Positions 10,401-19,452 of a DNA stretch of 31,177 bases are shown here, piece by piece. Source of the DNA: Hypsibius dujardini (lineage: Eukaryota; Tardigrada; Eutardigrada; Parachela; Hypsibiidae); assembly GCA_001579985.1 (NCBI GenBank), contig LRSR01014634.1, positions 1-31,177 of the forward strand, given 5' to 3'. The notes under the pieces are model-generated. The model saw only the letters and a list, made by a program, of their open reading frames with translations, had not been told where the DNA came from and made no database searches. The number at the start of each line of letters is the position of its first letter. Positions within the stretch are counted from its first letter, which is position 1. A program made the position numbers and the translations under genes.

Positions 10401-11330
10401 TCCTCTTAATTTAAACATCTGATAATTTGTTCTTAACATGGTTGGTTTTGAAGGTCCTCGATGAGCTGAGACAGTCTGGTGATCCGGAAACATGGAAAAG
10501 TGGGAAAAAGTTAGCGAACCAGTTCCTCAATAGGACTTTCTCGTTACGAACCGGTAATGTTACAATTGGCGCGTTCGGTGAGCGCATTCCGGCGATGATC
10601 GTCACACAGACAGACGTCGAATCAGACAAAATCATGGTAAAAGTAATTAGAAATCCGGGTTTAATAATGAATTATGCTTCAACTGTGAATAATTTTTTCA
10701 AAACGACAGATTCGGTTGAGACAAGACCCAACTTCAGATCGATTAACAGTGATTAATCCCATTATATGGCCCACTGCGCAATGGCCAGTGCTGAATGAGC
10801 CCAGGTGTGGATTTCGCGGAGACGCCATTAAATGCATGCAACATCAAGGTGCGCCACAGATTGAAGCGCCGAAACCGGTTAAGGAAAATATTTGTTGAGC
10901 GTTAGTTCAGAGCCCGAGTCTCAGTCGTACGCTCTGTTAACTTAGACCTGCATTCTTTAAAACAGATTTATTTGACGCGGGGCTCGGTACAATCTTTTGC
11001 CTCATCCTGCTTGCTGCAGCTGCGTACGTTTTCCGCCGACAGTAAGTTTCTTGTAACAAGTTGCCAGTAAGTTTGTCAATTTATGCCTACAGTGTACATG
11101 TCTGCTGGTATCTAAATTCGGAAATGTATGTATATTTTGCCTGTCTGTTCCTAATTTCCATGGCTTTTCGCTGAGTATCTCATGTCTCTTCTTATACCTA
11201 TGAACTTATATTAACTTTCTTGTTTGCTTTTACGTGCAGTGCATCAGCAAAGAAAATACTTACCAACTGGTGGATCATAGATCCAGTCGGGCTGTCACGG
11301 GAGAAGAGTCGACCGAGAATATCAGGATGA
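7482..11330 (+). CDS. ANF-type single-pass receptor A (NPR-C-like, short tail)
   Basis: Twelve exons join in one frame: 7482-7806, 7873-7936, 9216-9514, 9591-9634, 9697-9735, 9812-9892, 10050-10187, 10274-10324, 10454-10636, 10710-10848, 10966-11041, 11240-11330, giving about 509 residues. All introns are GT...AG. The product is an extracellular ANF-receptor (periplasmic-binding-protein-like) ligand-binding domain: YVGPAFDTAREE near the start, GCDDMNGVAQF, FYFGEATQLRQLM, SVIIIETDPF, and the membrane-proximal IIWPTAQWP plus CGFRGDAIKC. A transmembrane helix follows (GTIFCLILLAAAAYVF), then about 30 residues (KKILTNWWIIDPVGL) and a TGA. Receptor guanylyl cyclases have the same ectodomain but continue with kinase-homology and cyclase domains, which are absent here, so an NPR-C-like role is inferred. 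The ATG at 7482 gives no clean signal peptide; an upstream exon may be missing. Its paralogue lies tail to tail at 12067-15599. Confidence 0.85.
8017..8152 (+). repeat. CAGACA hexanucleotide satellite, left part (intron 2 of receptor A)
   Basis: A nearly pure CAGACA tandem array (8031-8101) with degenerate units on both sides. It gives long artificial open frames (Thr-Asp or Ser-Val repeats), which are not genes. The same repeat resumes at 9107-9170 after an inserted element. Confidence 0.95.
8149..9110. mobile_element. Terminal-inverted-repeat element inserted in the CAGACA satellite
   Basis: The left end reads CCCTACGGGTAATCG and the reverse complement of the right end reads CCCTATGAGTAATCG, a 15-bp inverted repeat with three mismatches, extended by a second similar block (GTTTCCAGCCT type). 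Inside both ends are clusters of GGCTGGAA/TTCCAGCC subterminal motifs, also found in the inverted repeats at 21.3 and 28.7 kb. Near 8870-8925 a 24-bp unit (TTCTGATTGCTCGCCGGTC) is tandemly duplicated. No transposase is encoded, so this is a non-autonomous element of about 960 bp. The superfamily and target duplication could not be fixed because the flanks are themselves repetitive. Confidence 0.7.
9107..9170 (+). repeat. CAGACA satellite, right part
   Basis: Degenerate continuation of the hexanucleotide array on the far side of the inserted element, ending about 45 nt before the exon 3 acceptor of receptor A. A few more units (GACACAGACACAAC) occur at 9951-9966, in another intron of the same gene. 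Confidence 0.85.
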
Positions 11331-11380
11331 TTCCGCCATCTGGACGAATCGAAAATTCTGTCATTTTTTTGGCTATGCAT

Positions 11381-12010
11381 TTACTCTAATACTCTTACTC
11401 TACTCTTGCTGCTGACGGTGGGCGCGAACTTCTGCAGCCGTTCCAGCTGCTCGTCTGGAAACGGCCAGGCCAGAAGACCCACCACCTCGCAATACTCCCG
11501 CGTCGGCAGACTCATGTCCAGCATATCCGGCTGGCGAATGAACCAGTTGCAGATGGTCATGGGTCCGCCGTGCTCGTTCCGCGTTCCGATACCTCTCCCC
11601 ATCTCACATCCGTCATCTACCATCCCCCATCTCACATCCGTCATCTCCCATTTCACAATTCACACCTTTTATACACACTCGCTTTCTTCCAGGAGAAGAC
11701 AACAGAGCATCACTTTACAGATGATTAATGGTCAAGCACTGCGAATACCTACCTTACCTGGTTCCACTCAAGGAATGGCTCATCCGACAGCATGATAGAG
11801 GATCCGTTAAGTCTTTTTCACGTTTTCTCTCTCATCCTCACAACAAGCCTCACGTGGGAACATTTCCAGCTGCACACCCGTCGGTCTGAATCTCGCGACT
11901 CCATGGCATCTCCCCCGGAAGAAGCAGCTCCAAAATCAATCGATCAATCAATGTAACATGCTGACGCGATTGTTTATAAACACACAAACGTCCGGCTTTA
12001 GAGGTGTATG
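11381..12010 (-). CDS. Unrecognised minus-strand coding-like segments between the two receptors
   Basis: Three minus-strand stretches look coding. The frame closing at TAA 11381-11383 reads TICNWFIRQPDML, SLPTREYCEVVGLLAWPF and DEQLERLQKF. Next to it, about 11760-11808 reads SSIMLSDEPFLEWNQ and ends at a GTAAGG donor. A third stretch, about 11850-12010, reads LILELLLPGEMPW. Residue use is protein-like and the splice signals are plausible, but phases between the pieces do not join uniquely and I recognise no domain. A 24-28 bp tandem duplication (CTCACATCCGTCATCT) sits at about 11600-11652. It lies downstream of receptor B on the same strand, beyond that gene's stop codon, so it could be a small separate gene, a relic or alternative 3' exons. 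Confidence 0.35.
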
Positions 12011-12066
12011 CAGTACACCATACTGTTACAATTGATAATTTGAATTCTGGGACATAAACCTATTTT

Positions 12067-15000
12067 TCAAATCATTGTCAAATCCGTTGCCTGTAGGAGA
12101 AACCATTCCACCTTCTTGGTTAAGAGTTTCCACCTGGAAAATAAACAATTCCGTGAATTGTGGCATTTTAAAGCAAACAATTTCGGGTCATTGATGGCTG
12201 ACATACCCCGCCAAAGTTATGCCTAGTACCAGCAGTACTGAAACCGATGATGCAACAGCGGCAATAGTTTGACGTAGTGCTGCAAAACAAAAACATAAAT
12301 TTATTAGAATTTCAGACTGTTTGAAAGGTTTTAAAGCCTGAAATATTGACCATCGTAAATTGATCATGTATTTTCATAAAAATCGGACAACACACGTAAA
12401 GGTCATTATCAGTTTTACTTGAGCTTCACACTAACCGGCTGCAGCGCATAAGCCCTCCAAGCCAGAATAACCACATGCCGGTACATCCAGCGGTGGTGTT
12501 CCTCCCACAGTCGGCCAGTCGATTGAATAGTTTTTGCTCCACAAGATGGCATGTTTTGTCCAGTCATATGATCCGACCGACTAGAAACAGAATCTCTTAA
12601 CTCGTTTCAAGCAGTGAATTTCCCTTTTTTTAACAATGTTTTACTGCTCAGTTTGACGAGTATTCACCCTATGAAAAATCATGATATATTAACAAGTATC
12701 AGTAAAAAAACCCCACCCTAAACGCGAGGGGAAATCTCCGCCACTTCCCGAGTAAGGTAAACGAAACATATTTTAGGTCGGAAACAAAAACGATTTCCTT
12801 CCACCGATTGCTACATTCACTCACTGTCATGGAACGCAGTGTCGTGTTGAACGCGAATATGTCCAGGTCGATGTTCCGGATGCGATTCGAGTCTACGAAA
12901 GCTAGTTCGGTGGAGAGAGCGAAGCTCCTGTTTGTTGTTGCTTTGGCAAATTTCAGGCCACTGCATGGATTTTCTGTTGACCTGTTCTCTGCTGTGACTC
13001 TTGAAGAATTCTCTGCAGAACGAGATGCGTACAACACCGCTGCAAGGAGTTCCACAATGTCGTATGCAGCCCTGACGGGGACATTATCCAGTGGCTAGAT
13101 ATAAGAACCGGTAAGTTTAAATTGATCCCATGCCTTAGACAGACAGATTGACAATCAATCTCTGCCATTGACCTTTGTATTCTTGGGGTAGACACTGTGA
13201 TAAGCTGTCTGCGCTCGTGTTTCAATTTCCTCGTTGAGATGCATCAGTTCCTGCCCGGTAGGATAATAGGTCAGCATAAGCAAGGATCGAAATACTGGAA
13301 ACTCCTATAAAAGGAAAACCATTTTAAAGTTTGCCGGGGTAAGACGTATTATTGTCAGACGTTCTGTTTATGCCTCGCACTGCGTGTTGCAAGCGCTGAG
13401 ATACAGTAATGCGCAATGGTAAAGGATAACTTACTTGAAATTCAATATTGTCTAAGTTGGCGAGGCGTCCAGACGGTCCCTCACTTCTGCCCTCCAGCTG
13501 AACGTTGAGAAAAACCTAGCCCAATGATTGAACGGACGTGAATATCATTCCAGGAGACCAACGTTCATATTACTGTATCTGACTTCCAATGGAGGGAGGG
13601 GATCTTAGGGATCTTTTTTTCCAATGTGGCAGCGATATGAAATTAATTTTCGCAACGATACTCAGGCTGTAGGGGTCACAACGAAAATTGTGCTAGAATC
13701 TAAACTTAACATAAAGGTAGATTGGTTCAGCTAATTGTAGTTCCTGCTTGAATAAATATAATTAGAACTGCCCAGGAAGCACTATATCTCGATTGATACT
13801 TACGAAATCGCCATCTGACATGCCGACAAAAGGTGTTTCTTTCTGACAAAAAGAATACAAACGAATAGTAATAGTTTGGTAACACAGGCGTAGCGTGACC
13901 TCAAGGCCAGACACGTACCAGAATACGAATAACACTCCCAACTGGTGCCAAGATTATCACAACTGCAAATGAAAAAACAACAATATATTTTCAGCTCCTT
14001 TGCTGGTGTTTAGGCAAAGGCTCAGCCCCCCCACAAACCTCGGCTTTTTGTCTTCGCAAAAGATAGCCCATCTTGAATGGTCAATCTATTGGCGGTGCTG
14101 ATCATACGCTGGGTCATGGTAATACGTTTCTCCATTTTGATAATGTGCGACATTTCGACCAATGAGCTTTCCAAGTGCGTATAGAAAAGACCGAATCCCG
14201 GTTTCACTTCGGTTAAGATTGTCGCATGATACCAGCCAAAATCCTGCAGGATCTCCAGTAGAATCTGGCTGTAACCCCAGATTGCGCCGAAAATGGCTAT
14301 TTCATTGGCAGGCAAACTCCGCGTTGGTGACGGTGGCACTTCGTCGCTCAGTGGCAGGCTGGAAAGAAATCAAGCAGACGTATATATTATTCATCTCTCA
14401 CTTCACGCAGTAAGTGTCCAGAAATGTTTCACTATTGCTTCATATCACCAACATGTCAAAAGACGGCCAATCAAACTCCTTCGCCAAGCTTGAAATTCCA
14501 GTGTCATCATTGCAGGCTGCAGAAAACAGAACAGGCGGACCTTAACTTCCTGTACTGAAAGGTATCAAAGGGGTTGACAAAGTGGCGAGATTGAAACGAT
14601 TTGGATAACGCTCGCTTGTAAAGTTAAGCCGCTTCCCAATTGGTGTTCGCCCATCTCATGGCCTATGGTATAAAATCTCCTCCCAAACCCCATCCGGAGA
14701 TGGGGGAACGGGGGGGGGGGTTAACTTACAAAGTGGTATTTGAACGAATCGGATAAGCCCCTCCCCCAAAGGGCTTTGTCCATTCTAATAGCTCGAAGTT
14801 CATAATTTCTTTGTATCCCCATCAGGGGGCGGGAGGGAGGGAGTAACTTTGCAAGAGGGGTTGAAACGTTTTTGCTACCACTTCCTTGTAAACCCCTCCC
14901 CCCAGGGGTTTTGTTTTTTCTAAATTCCGCCAGGGTTTTTTGCATCATTAATTCCCCAGTGGGCTTTACTCGCTGCATGACTTCCGAAGTACACTTTTTC

Positions 15001-15599
15001 TACCCAGACCTTTATGAGGGGGTAATTTTACCAGGGGGAACGGATTTGCTACCGCAGGAGAAAGCCTTGATCTGTTANCCCCCCCATATTTTCTGCCAAA
15101 ACTATTTTTCTAACTGAAAATCTCGAACACATTCTGAGGCGTGGTTCACGCACCCTTGCCACGGTGCACTTGAAGGATTGGAACCCCAACTAGGTGAACT
15201 AACTTGTCCCTGTTCCACACGCATCCTTTACGGATGGCAGCAGCACTTACGGGAAGTGATGAGGGCGTAGCACGTACCAGGAGTCGAAATACTTGCATTT
15301 TTAAAGTAGTATTCCGAGATTCGTCGCGCACTTTGGGCTGAAAAATCGTTGCAATTCGCCGCAGTTTCGTCGCCCAAATAAGTGGCTCGAATTCGCGAGG
15401 CGCGGCTACCAAAGCGGTGCTTCACTCTCTCAGCTGCTATGTCAAAGGCAGGCCCTATCCATTGCGAATCGGCCATCCAGTGTGGGATCGAGGGCAGGGA
15501 TACGATAAGTTCGATATCTTGAGCAGTGGCCGGCCTAATAAAATTACAAATGACAACCAGTAGGACTGTGGTACCTTTGAATGATGATGACCGTTCCAT
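12067..15599 (-). CDS. ANF-type single-pass receptor B (NPR-C-like, short tail)
   Basis: Eleven minus-strand exons join in frame: 15599-15251, 14516-14453, 14358-14039, 13962-13919, 13842-13804, 13515-13435, 13304-13173, 13094-12825, 12580-12436, 12279-12207, 12133-12067, giving 527 residues. I chose the ATG at 15597-15599 because a signal peptide follows directly (hydrophobic TTVLLVVICNF, cleavage near TAQ); another ATG lies in frame at 15632. The ectodomain is ANF-receptor type: WIGPAFDIAAERV, CNDDTGISSLA, FGWYHATIL, VVIILAPVGSVIRIL, and near the membrane SIDWPTVGG and VPACGYSGLEGLC. The TM is VASSVSVLLVLGITLAG, followed by a short tail (WKLLTKKVEWFLL) and a TGA at 12067-12069. Intron 2 uses a GTTGGT donor, chosen because it keeps phase 2 as in receptor A. 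No kinase-homology or cyclase domain follows. Same family, exon sizes and phases as receptor A. Confidence 0.85.
14567..15105. repeat. G-rich degenerate tandem repeat in intron 1 of receptor B, with an N
   Basis: At least four diverged units of about 125-175 bp, each with a GGGG run, a GTAACTTxxCAAAG-like core, a TTGAAACG/TTGAACGAATCGG segment and a CCCCTCCCCC run, start near 14567, 14715, 14830 and 15015. G-tracts include an 11-G run (14710-14720) and GGGCGGGAGGGAGGGAG (about 14826), a potential G-quadruplex. An N at 15077, next to a C-run, shows that the base was ambiguous in the source assembly. No coding function. Confidence 0.6.
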
Positions 15600-15632
15600 G
15601 TTAACGTATAGCACAGCACTAAATGACGGCAC

Positions 15633-16525
15633 TAGAAATAAATAGTTTGTAAATATATTATAGGCGGTTCAGGCGGTATTGTTTTGGCTTTTTATCGTAT
15701 GTCTCGTTTGACCTGCTTGCTTCATTAAACATAATACCTGAACGTACAGAGAAGGTACATATTCATCCCCGTACAAAAGGGAGAGGAAGCATTGCGTCGG
15801 ATGTCTGGCATGGAAGACATCGGATCTCTTGTTTGTTATGTTTTGCATTTTCTAATGATGCTCCGGACCATCGTTAAGACGATGATATCCTTTTTCGATC
15901 AGATGTCATCTCAACAAATTAAGGCCCAGGGAGCACATTCCCGGATCTAACATTGGATTTTCCGTGAATTTGAATTCCGTGAATTCGAAACATGTTCCTC
16001 CGAAGACCAAACAACGGCTGACCTTGATTCAAAAAGTCGTTGCAATTCTTATCGTGAGCAGAAAAGTTGAAAAGCTAAGACAAGTTTGAACGCTCACATT
16101 TTTTGCGTGGTATGTAGTATGTAGTAGTAATAAATCATCACTGCTGTATCAAGTCAGAGTATATATGGATGTCTATTGGATATGGATGTTTTCATTCCGG
16201 AACTACTACAGTATTAAGATCAGCCATTAAATCCGTTACTGGGAGGACCGGGTCTGCTTGCATGGTGGTCTATCTGTCTAACCTTATTGAGAAGAATGTG
16301 TTAGATCTGAGCATTAGCGACAACGGAGGTTCTGCTGCTACGCGACTGCCCACGACTTATCTCTAAACTTTTTCTATGAACTATCGTCTTATTTCGATAT
16401 AAAATTCAAATACTAAAGTCATGTTTATTCAGGTTTTTGTTATTCAACCTTTTTCTCGGCAATCAAATAATGTCCAGCCCCTTTTGCCCTATCTCCGTTT
16501 CACCAACGACTTACTCTACTTTAAT
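15633..16525. other. Upstream region of receptor B; no gene recognised
   Basis: Presumed promoter side of the minus-strand receptor. A plus-strand frame at 16169-16366 reads VTGRTGSACMVVYLSNLIEK but has no start in good context, no splice signals and no recognised family. Otherwise I see nothing in it. Confidence 0.35.
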
Positions 16526-16588
16526 ATGAAGCTCCTCGCAATTTGCTGTGCAGTAGCCCTGTTTGTTCGCTTCACCGGGGAAGTCTAA
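16526..16588 (+). CDS. Signal-peptide-like mini-ORF
   Basis: ATG at 16526 encodes MKLLAICCAVALFVRFTGEV, then TAA. The peptide looks like a secretory signal sequence (Lys, then a hydrophobic core, then small residues). It could be the first exon of a small secreted protein if a weak GTCTAA donor at 16583 is used, but no downstream exon was found; otherwise it is chance or a relic. Confidence 0.25.
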   Translation: MKLLAICCAVALFVRFTGEV

Positions 16589-17411
16589 GATACGGAATCA
16601 TGCCTCACAGCGTTAGCACTGGGTGAGGGAAAAGATTGATTTAGAACCCCGAGTATCTTGAAATGTTTTTCGTAAATACTTTCAATCGGTGTATGCCCCT
16701 CACCCCGGTCTTCCCTTATTTTTTGAATTCTGCTGCAAAAATTTTCAAGAATGTTTGTGAATAGTAGATTTTCAAGACCTCGGCGGGATGTTGGTTTTTA
16801 TTTTAAACTTAGATATGCGAATTATAAAAAGTATGAGATATAAATTACGAGAAATCAATCAACCCACAATTTTCATCAAGGACTTAAACAAAATTTTGTA
16901 TTATTAATGTCTCTCTTTATGCATAATAAAGGACTATGATCACGTGACATGGCATCTCTCCAACGCTACCTTTCTTGATGGAAATGTTCTTAAAAAAAAT
17001 TCACTCTCAGAGTGGCCATCCATAGGTATCGAAGATAAAATTTCCTAAGCCTCAATCAATAAAACAACGCGGCATTTGCCTTAGCTATAATGTGGCTGTA
17101 CGTGTAATTGGCTGATTTTGCTACAAGAAGCAGGCTTATTGCCGGTGTCCGCACTGAGCTCCGGATCCCGGATTGATATCCCTCAACCGATTTGAACGAG
17201 GTGCGCTGCCGCAATTTTGGCCATGTGATTCCGAACGTGGTAACTTTGTTGTAGCGATGGGACCGTCCAATAAAAATTATGGACGCCTTCCGTAAAAAAA
17301 ACCCTCTCACTTCACCCACCACCATGAAGACAATAAAGACAAAAACAATGTTAAAAGAAACAAAACGCTTTACAAAGACAACATCCTTTGTTGCTTTCCT
17401 TACTAGAACTA
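16589..17411. other. Intergenic stretch, no gene recognised
   Basis: AT-rich, without a convincing frame except for the lower part of a long minus-strand frame (17056-17652). That frame contains runs of Ala and Glu and is probably a shadow of the coiled-coil frame at 17412-17726. Confidence 0.35.
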
Positions 17412-17726
17412 CTACTGCTTCTGCTGCGGCTGCTGCTTTAATAGCTTCCTCAACTTCTTTAACGCTTGCTTCTGCGACAACAACTTCAGCTGCTGCTGCT
17501 TCACCTGCTCCTCCAGACGTTCTTTCTTCCGCATAATATACGGCCTGTAGTGCCGACCCATTTCGTTTTGCGCCATCTGCGTGACATGCAAACGATAACG
17601 ACGAAAACGGAACCCGCATATGTCCTTCAGAATGATATTCATATTCTTCCATTCAGTCTCGTTTTCATCATGGTAGTTTACGTCTGTTACGTACACCCCT
17701 ACTCCGCCCACCAAAACAAATTGCAT
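17412..17726 (-). CDS. Small coiled-coil protein, unrecognised
   Basis: A 104-codon minus-strand frame starts MQFVLVGGVGVYVTDVNYHD, continues with basic and aromatic residues (CGFRFRRYRLHVTQM), and from about residue 65 becomes a Lys/Gln/Leu/Glu-rich helix (RKKERLEEQVKQQQLKLL) with heptad-like leucines, ending QPQQKQ and a stop. The charged helical C-terminus is likely coiled coil. The competing frame over the same bases (17056-17652) is Ala/Glu/Val-rich and looks like its shadow, because the underlying GCTGCT/CTTCTG-rich DNA reads open in several frames. No family recognised; low complexity alone could explain the ORF. Confidence 0.35.
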   Translation of the reverse strand: MQFVLVGGVGVYVTDVNYHDENETEWKNMNIILKDICGFRFRRYRLHVTQMAQNEMGRHYRPYIMRKKERLEEQVKQQQLKLLSQKQALKKLRKLLKQQPQQKQ

Positions 17727-18398
17727 GTGAATGTATATTAACTGAAGGTGCTTTTTTGAATAAATGCAAATGTGTATTTTGAAAATTTACAGATGTATTT
17801 ATATAGTAAAATCAAATTTTAATTTATTCATTATACAATTATATTTGTTAAATATATACATATATATCTAATACATTCCTATATAAGTAGTAGTATTTAT
17901 ATATATAAGTAGAGGAGCCAAGACAGCCAACTATTTTTTTTGTCTTATCTTTCTCTCACCGTCGCTTCTTATGTTTATGGATAATAATGCGATGCGTGCA
18001 TTGTTGAGTGCGGTACCGGTGAAAAGGTGGTGTGCAGGCCAATTATTTCCGTAAATTTCAGTTTTCAAGTGGTCCAACCAAACTTGACCTGACCTGCTAC
18101 CCACACACACCCGCATTTTTCACTTCCCAGGAGCTGCGAATTAATAAATTCAATATGTCGACCAACAATGTGATACACTTTTCATACTCGCTGGTCACGG
18201 TCCAGCGCTTCCGGCTAGCTGGTTGCCTCACATCCCCACACACATATACCAAAGTCAGCAGGATGGTTTAGTATGCTGCTAACGGGAAAGTCAAATGGCC
18301 CATTACAGTCTCGTACTAACTAGAGAATTAATTAAAGAGGCTCACCACAGTTTTTCCCTTTTTGCATGTACATAACCTTTGGATGAACTCAATCCACT
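17727..18398. other. AT-rich intergenic stretch
   Basis: Contains runs of TATATA (17855-17910) and no convincing gene. Frames at 17931-18116 (minus) and 18032-18271 (plus) overlap each other and carry no motif. Confidence 0.4.
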
Positions 18399-18509
18399 AT
18401 GAAAGAAGTCACACAATTTTTGTTCCGAAACAGTGGAGAATTCGTCATAGTCAATGAAACAGACGCTGATGGGTGGACTCGTAACGTCAATGAATTTGTC
18501 GCTAATTAG
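18399..18509 (+). pseudogene. Short ORF with SH3-like signature
   Basis: A 36-codon frame contains SGEFVIVNETDADGWTR, which resembles the RT-loop to n-Src-loop stretch of SH3 domains (GDxIxVxExxDxGWxR), but the ALYDY start and the GxxPxxYV end are missing. It may be a relic of an SH3 exon or coincidence. Confidence 0.2.
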
Positions 18510-18534
18510 TCAAACACGCTAAAATGGAATTGCT

Positions 18535-18864
18535 ATGGCGGCAATAAAATTTATGATTTTTGAACAATCAAATATTCAATTTAATTTAGGGGAAGAGTTA
18601 ATGAGAAATCTATCACTGCAAAAACAATTTTTCATAAATGAGGTATTGAGTTTCGAAAAATTTCTTTTCACATTCGAAGAAACAGATTTAGCTGACCCAT
18701 GTCCTGCCGCTTTTATTGTAGCGTGCGAATACGGAAACGTAACACTCGCATAAATAAATGAAAGCGCGCGAAGGCAGCTAAAGAAAAAAATTCAGTACTA
18801 TAAAAAACTACATACAGATAAAGATCATAAAGCACTTGCAAATCCACCGTTTTCAACGGTGTAA
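18535..18864 (+). pseudogene. Open frame with one internal TAA, unrecognised
   Basis: From ATG 18535 the frame reads MAAIKFMIFEQSNIQFNLG ... DPCPAAFIVACEYGNVTLA, hits TAA at 18751-18753, then stays open through INESARRQLKKKIQYYKKL to TAA 18862-18864. Amino acid use on both sides of the stop is protein-like and A-rich codons dominate. The ACEYGNV segment recalls an ankyrin-repeat core, but a single match is weak. Most likely a decayed gene of unknown family. Confidence 0.3.
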
Positions 18865-19039
18865 AACATGTGGAAGCAGGGGCATTTCATGCAAGATTAC
18901 TGTGTTGAACTGAACTTTTGAGAAATATGTGATTTTTCAACGTATGCATCATCACGTAAAACTGATTGGCTATTAAACTGAATGGTCCCACAAACAATTG
19001 TTAGTTTGCTTGCTAGAAATTATCAAAATTTTTAGGCTG

Positions 19040-19425
19040 TTATATGTGGAATGCCACTCCCCCAAGTTTTTTTAACCGACGAAGTTCGGCGTTGAAATTT
19101 ATTGTTTGCATATAGGTCAGGTATGATTCCTTGGCGTCCATTGGTTTGTGATCGATGATCTCCAGTGAAAAATTTCGTTCGTCATTGTCGCCGGAAGGTC
19201 GAACTCCGAATGGACATAATTCGTTCAGCTGGTACTTACATTTTTTATAAGCGACTGTACGAGTGACCAAGCCTTCAGTGGGAACAAAATGTCTGTGTAC
19301 AAGTTCGAGATGAATGTGGAGCAGTACATTAGGTGCAGTAAGCGGAAGTTGTGTAGAACGTTTTTGACAGTGATCTTGTGCATACTCGCGAGTTGACGTA
19401 CAATTCGGGTTACCGACCCAGTTTT
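19040..19425 (-). CDS. Unrecognised coding exon, minus strand (terminal)
   Basis: A minus-strand frame stays open for 128 codons, from after a TAA at about 19426 to TAA 19040-19042. It reads NWVGNPNCTSTREYAQDHC ... LPLTAPNVLLHIHLELVHRH ... KCKYQLNELCPFGVRPSGDN ... ELRRLKKLGGVAFHI. Composition, with spaced cysteines and conserved-looking CPFG and TREY segments, suggests real protein. No good start codon is present before the internal ATG at 19270, so this would be the last exon of a gene whose upstream exons would overlap the divergent plus-strand gene. I do not recognise the family. Confidence 0.4.
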
Positions 19426-19452
19426 ATGCGTAAACACATACTATTTACGCAA

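Noticed and set aside
12808-13098. Plus-strand frame of 96 codons
   Set aside because: Complete antisense shadow of exon 8 of receptor B.
17056-17652. 198-codon minus-strand frame with Ala/Glu/Val runs
   Set aside because: It overlaps the coiled-coil frame at 17412-17726 in another phase, and its composition is what a GCT/CTT-rich repeat gives by chance.
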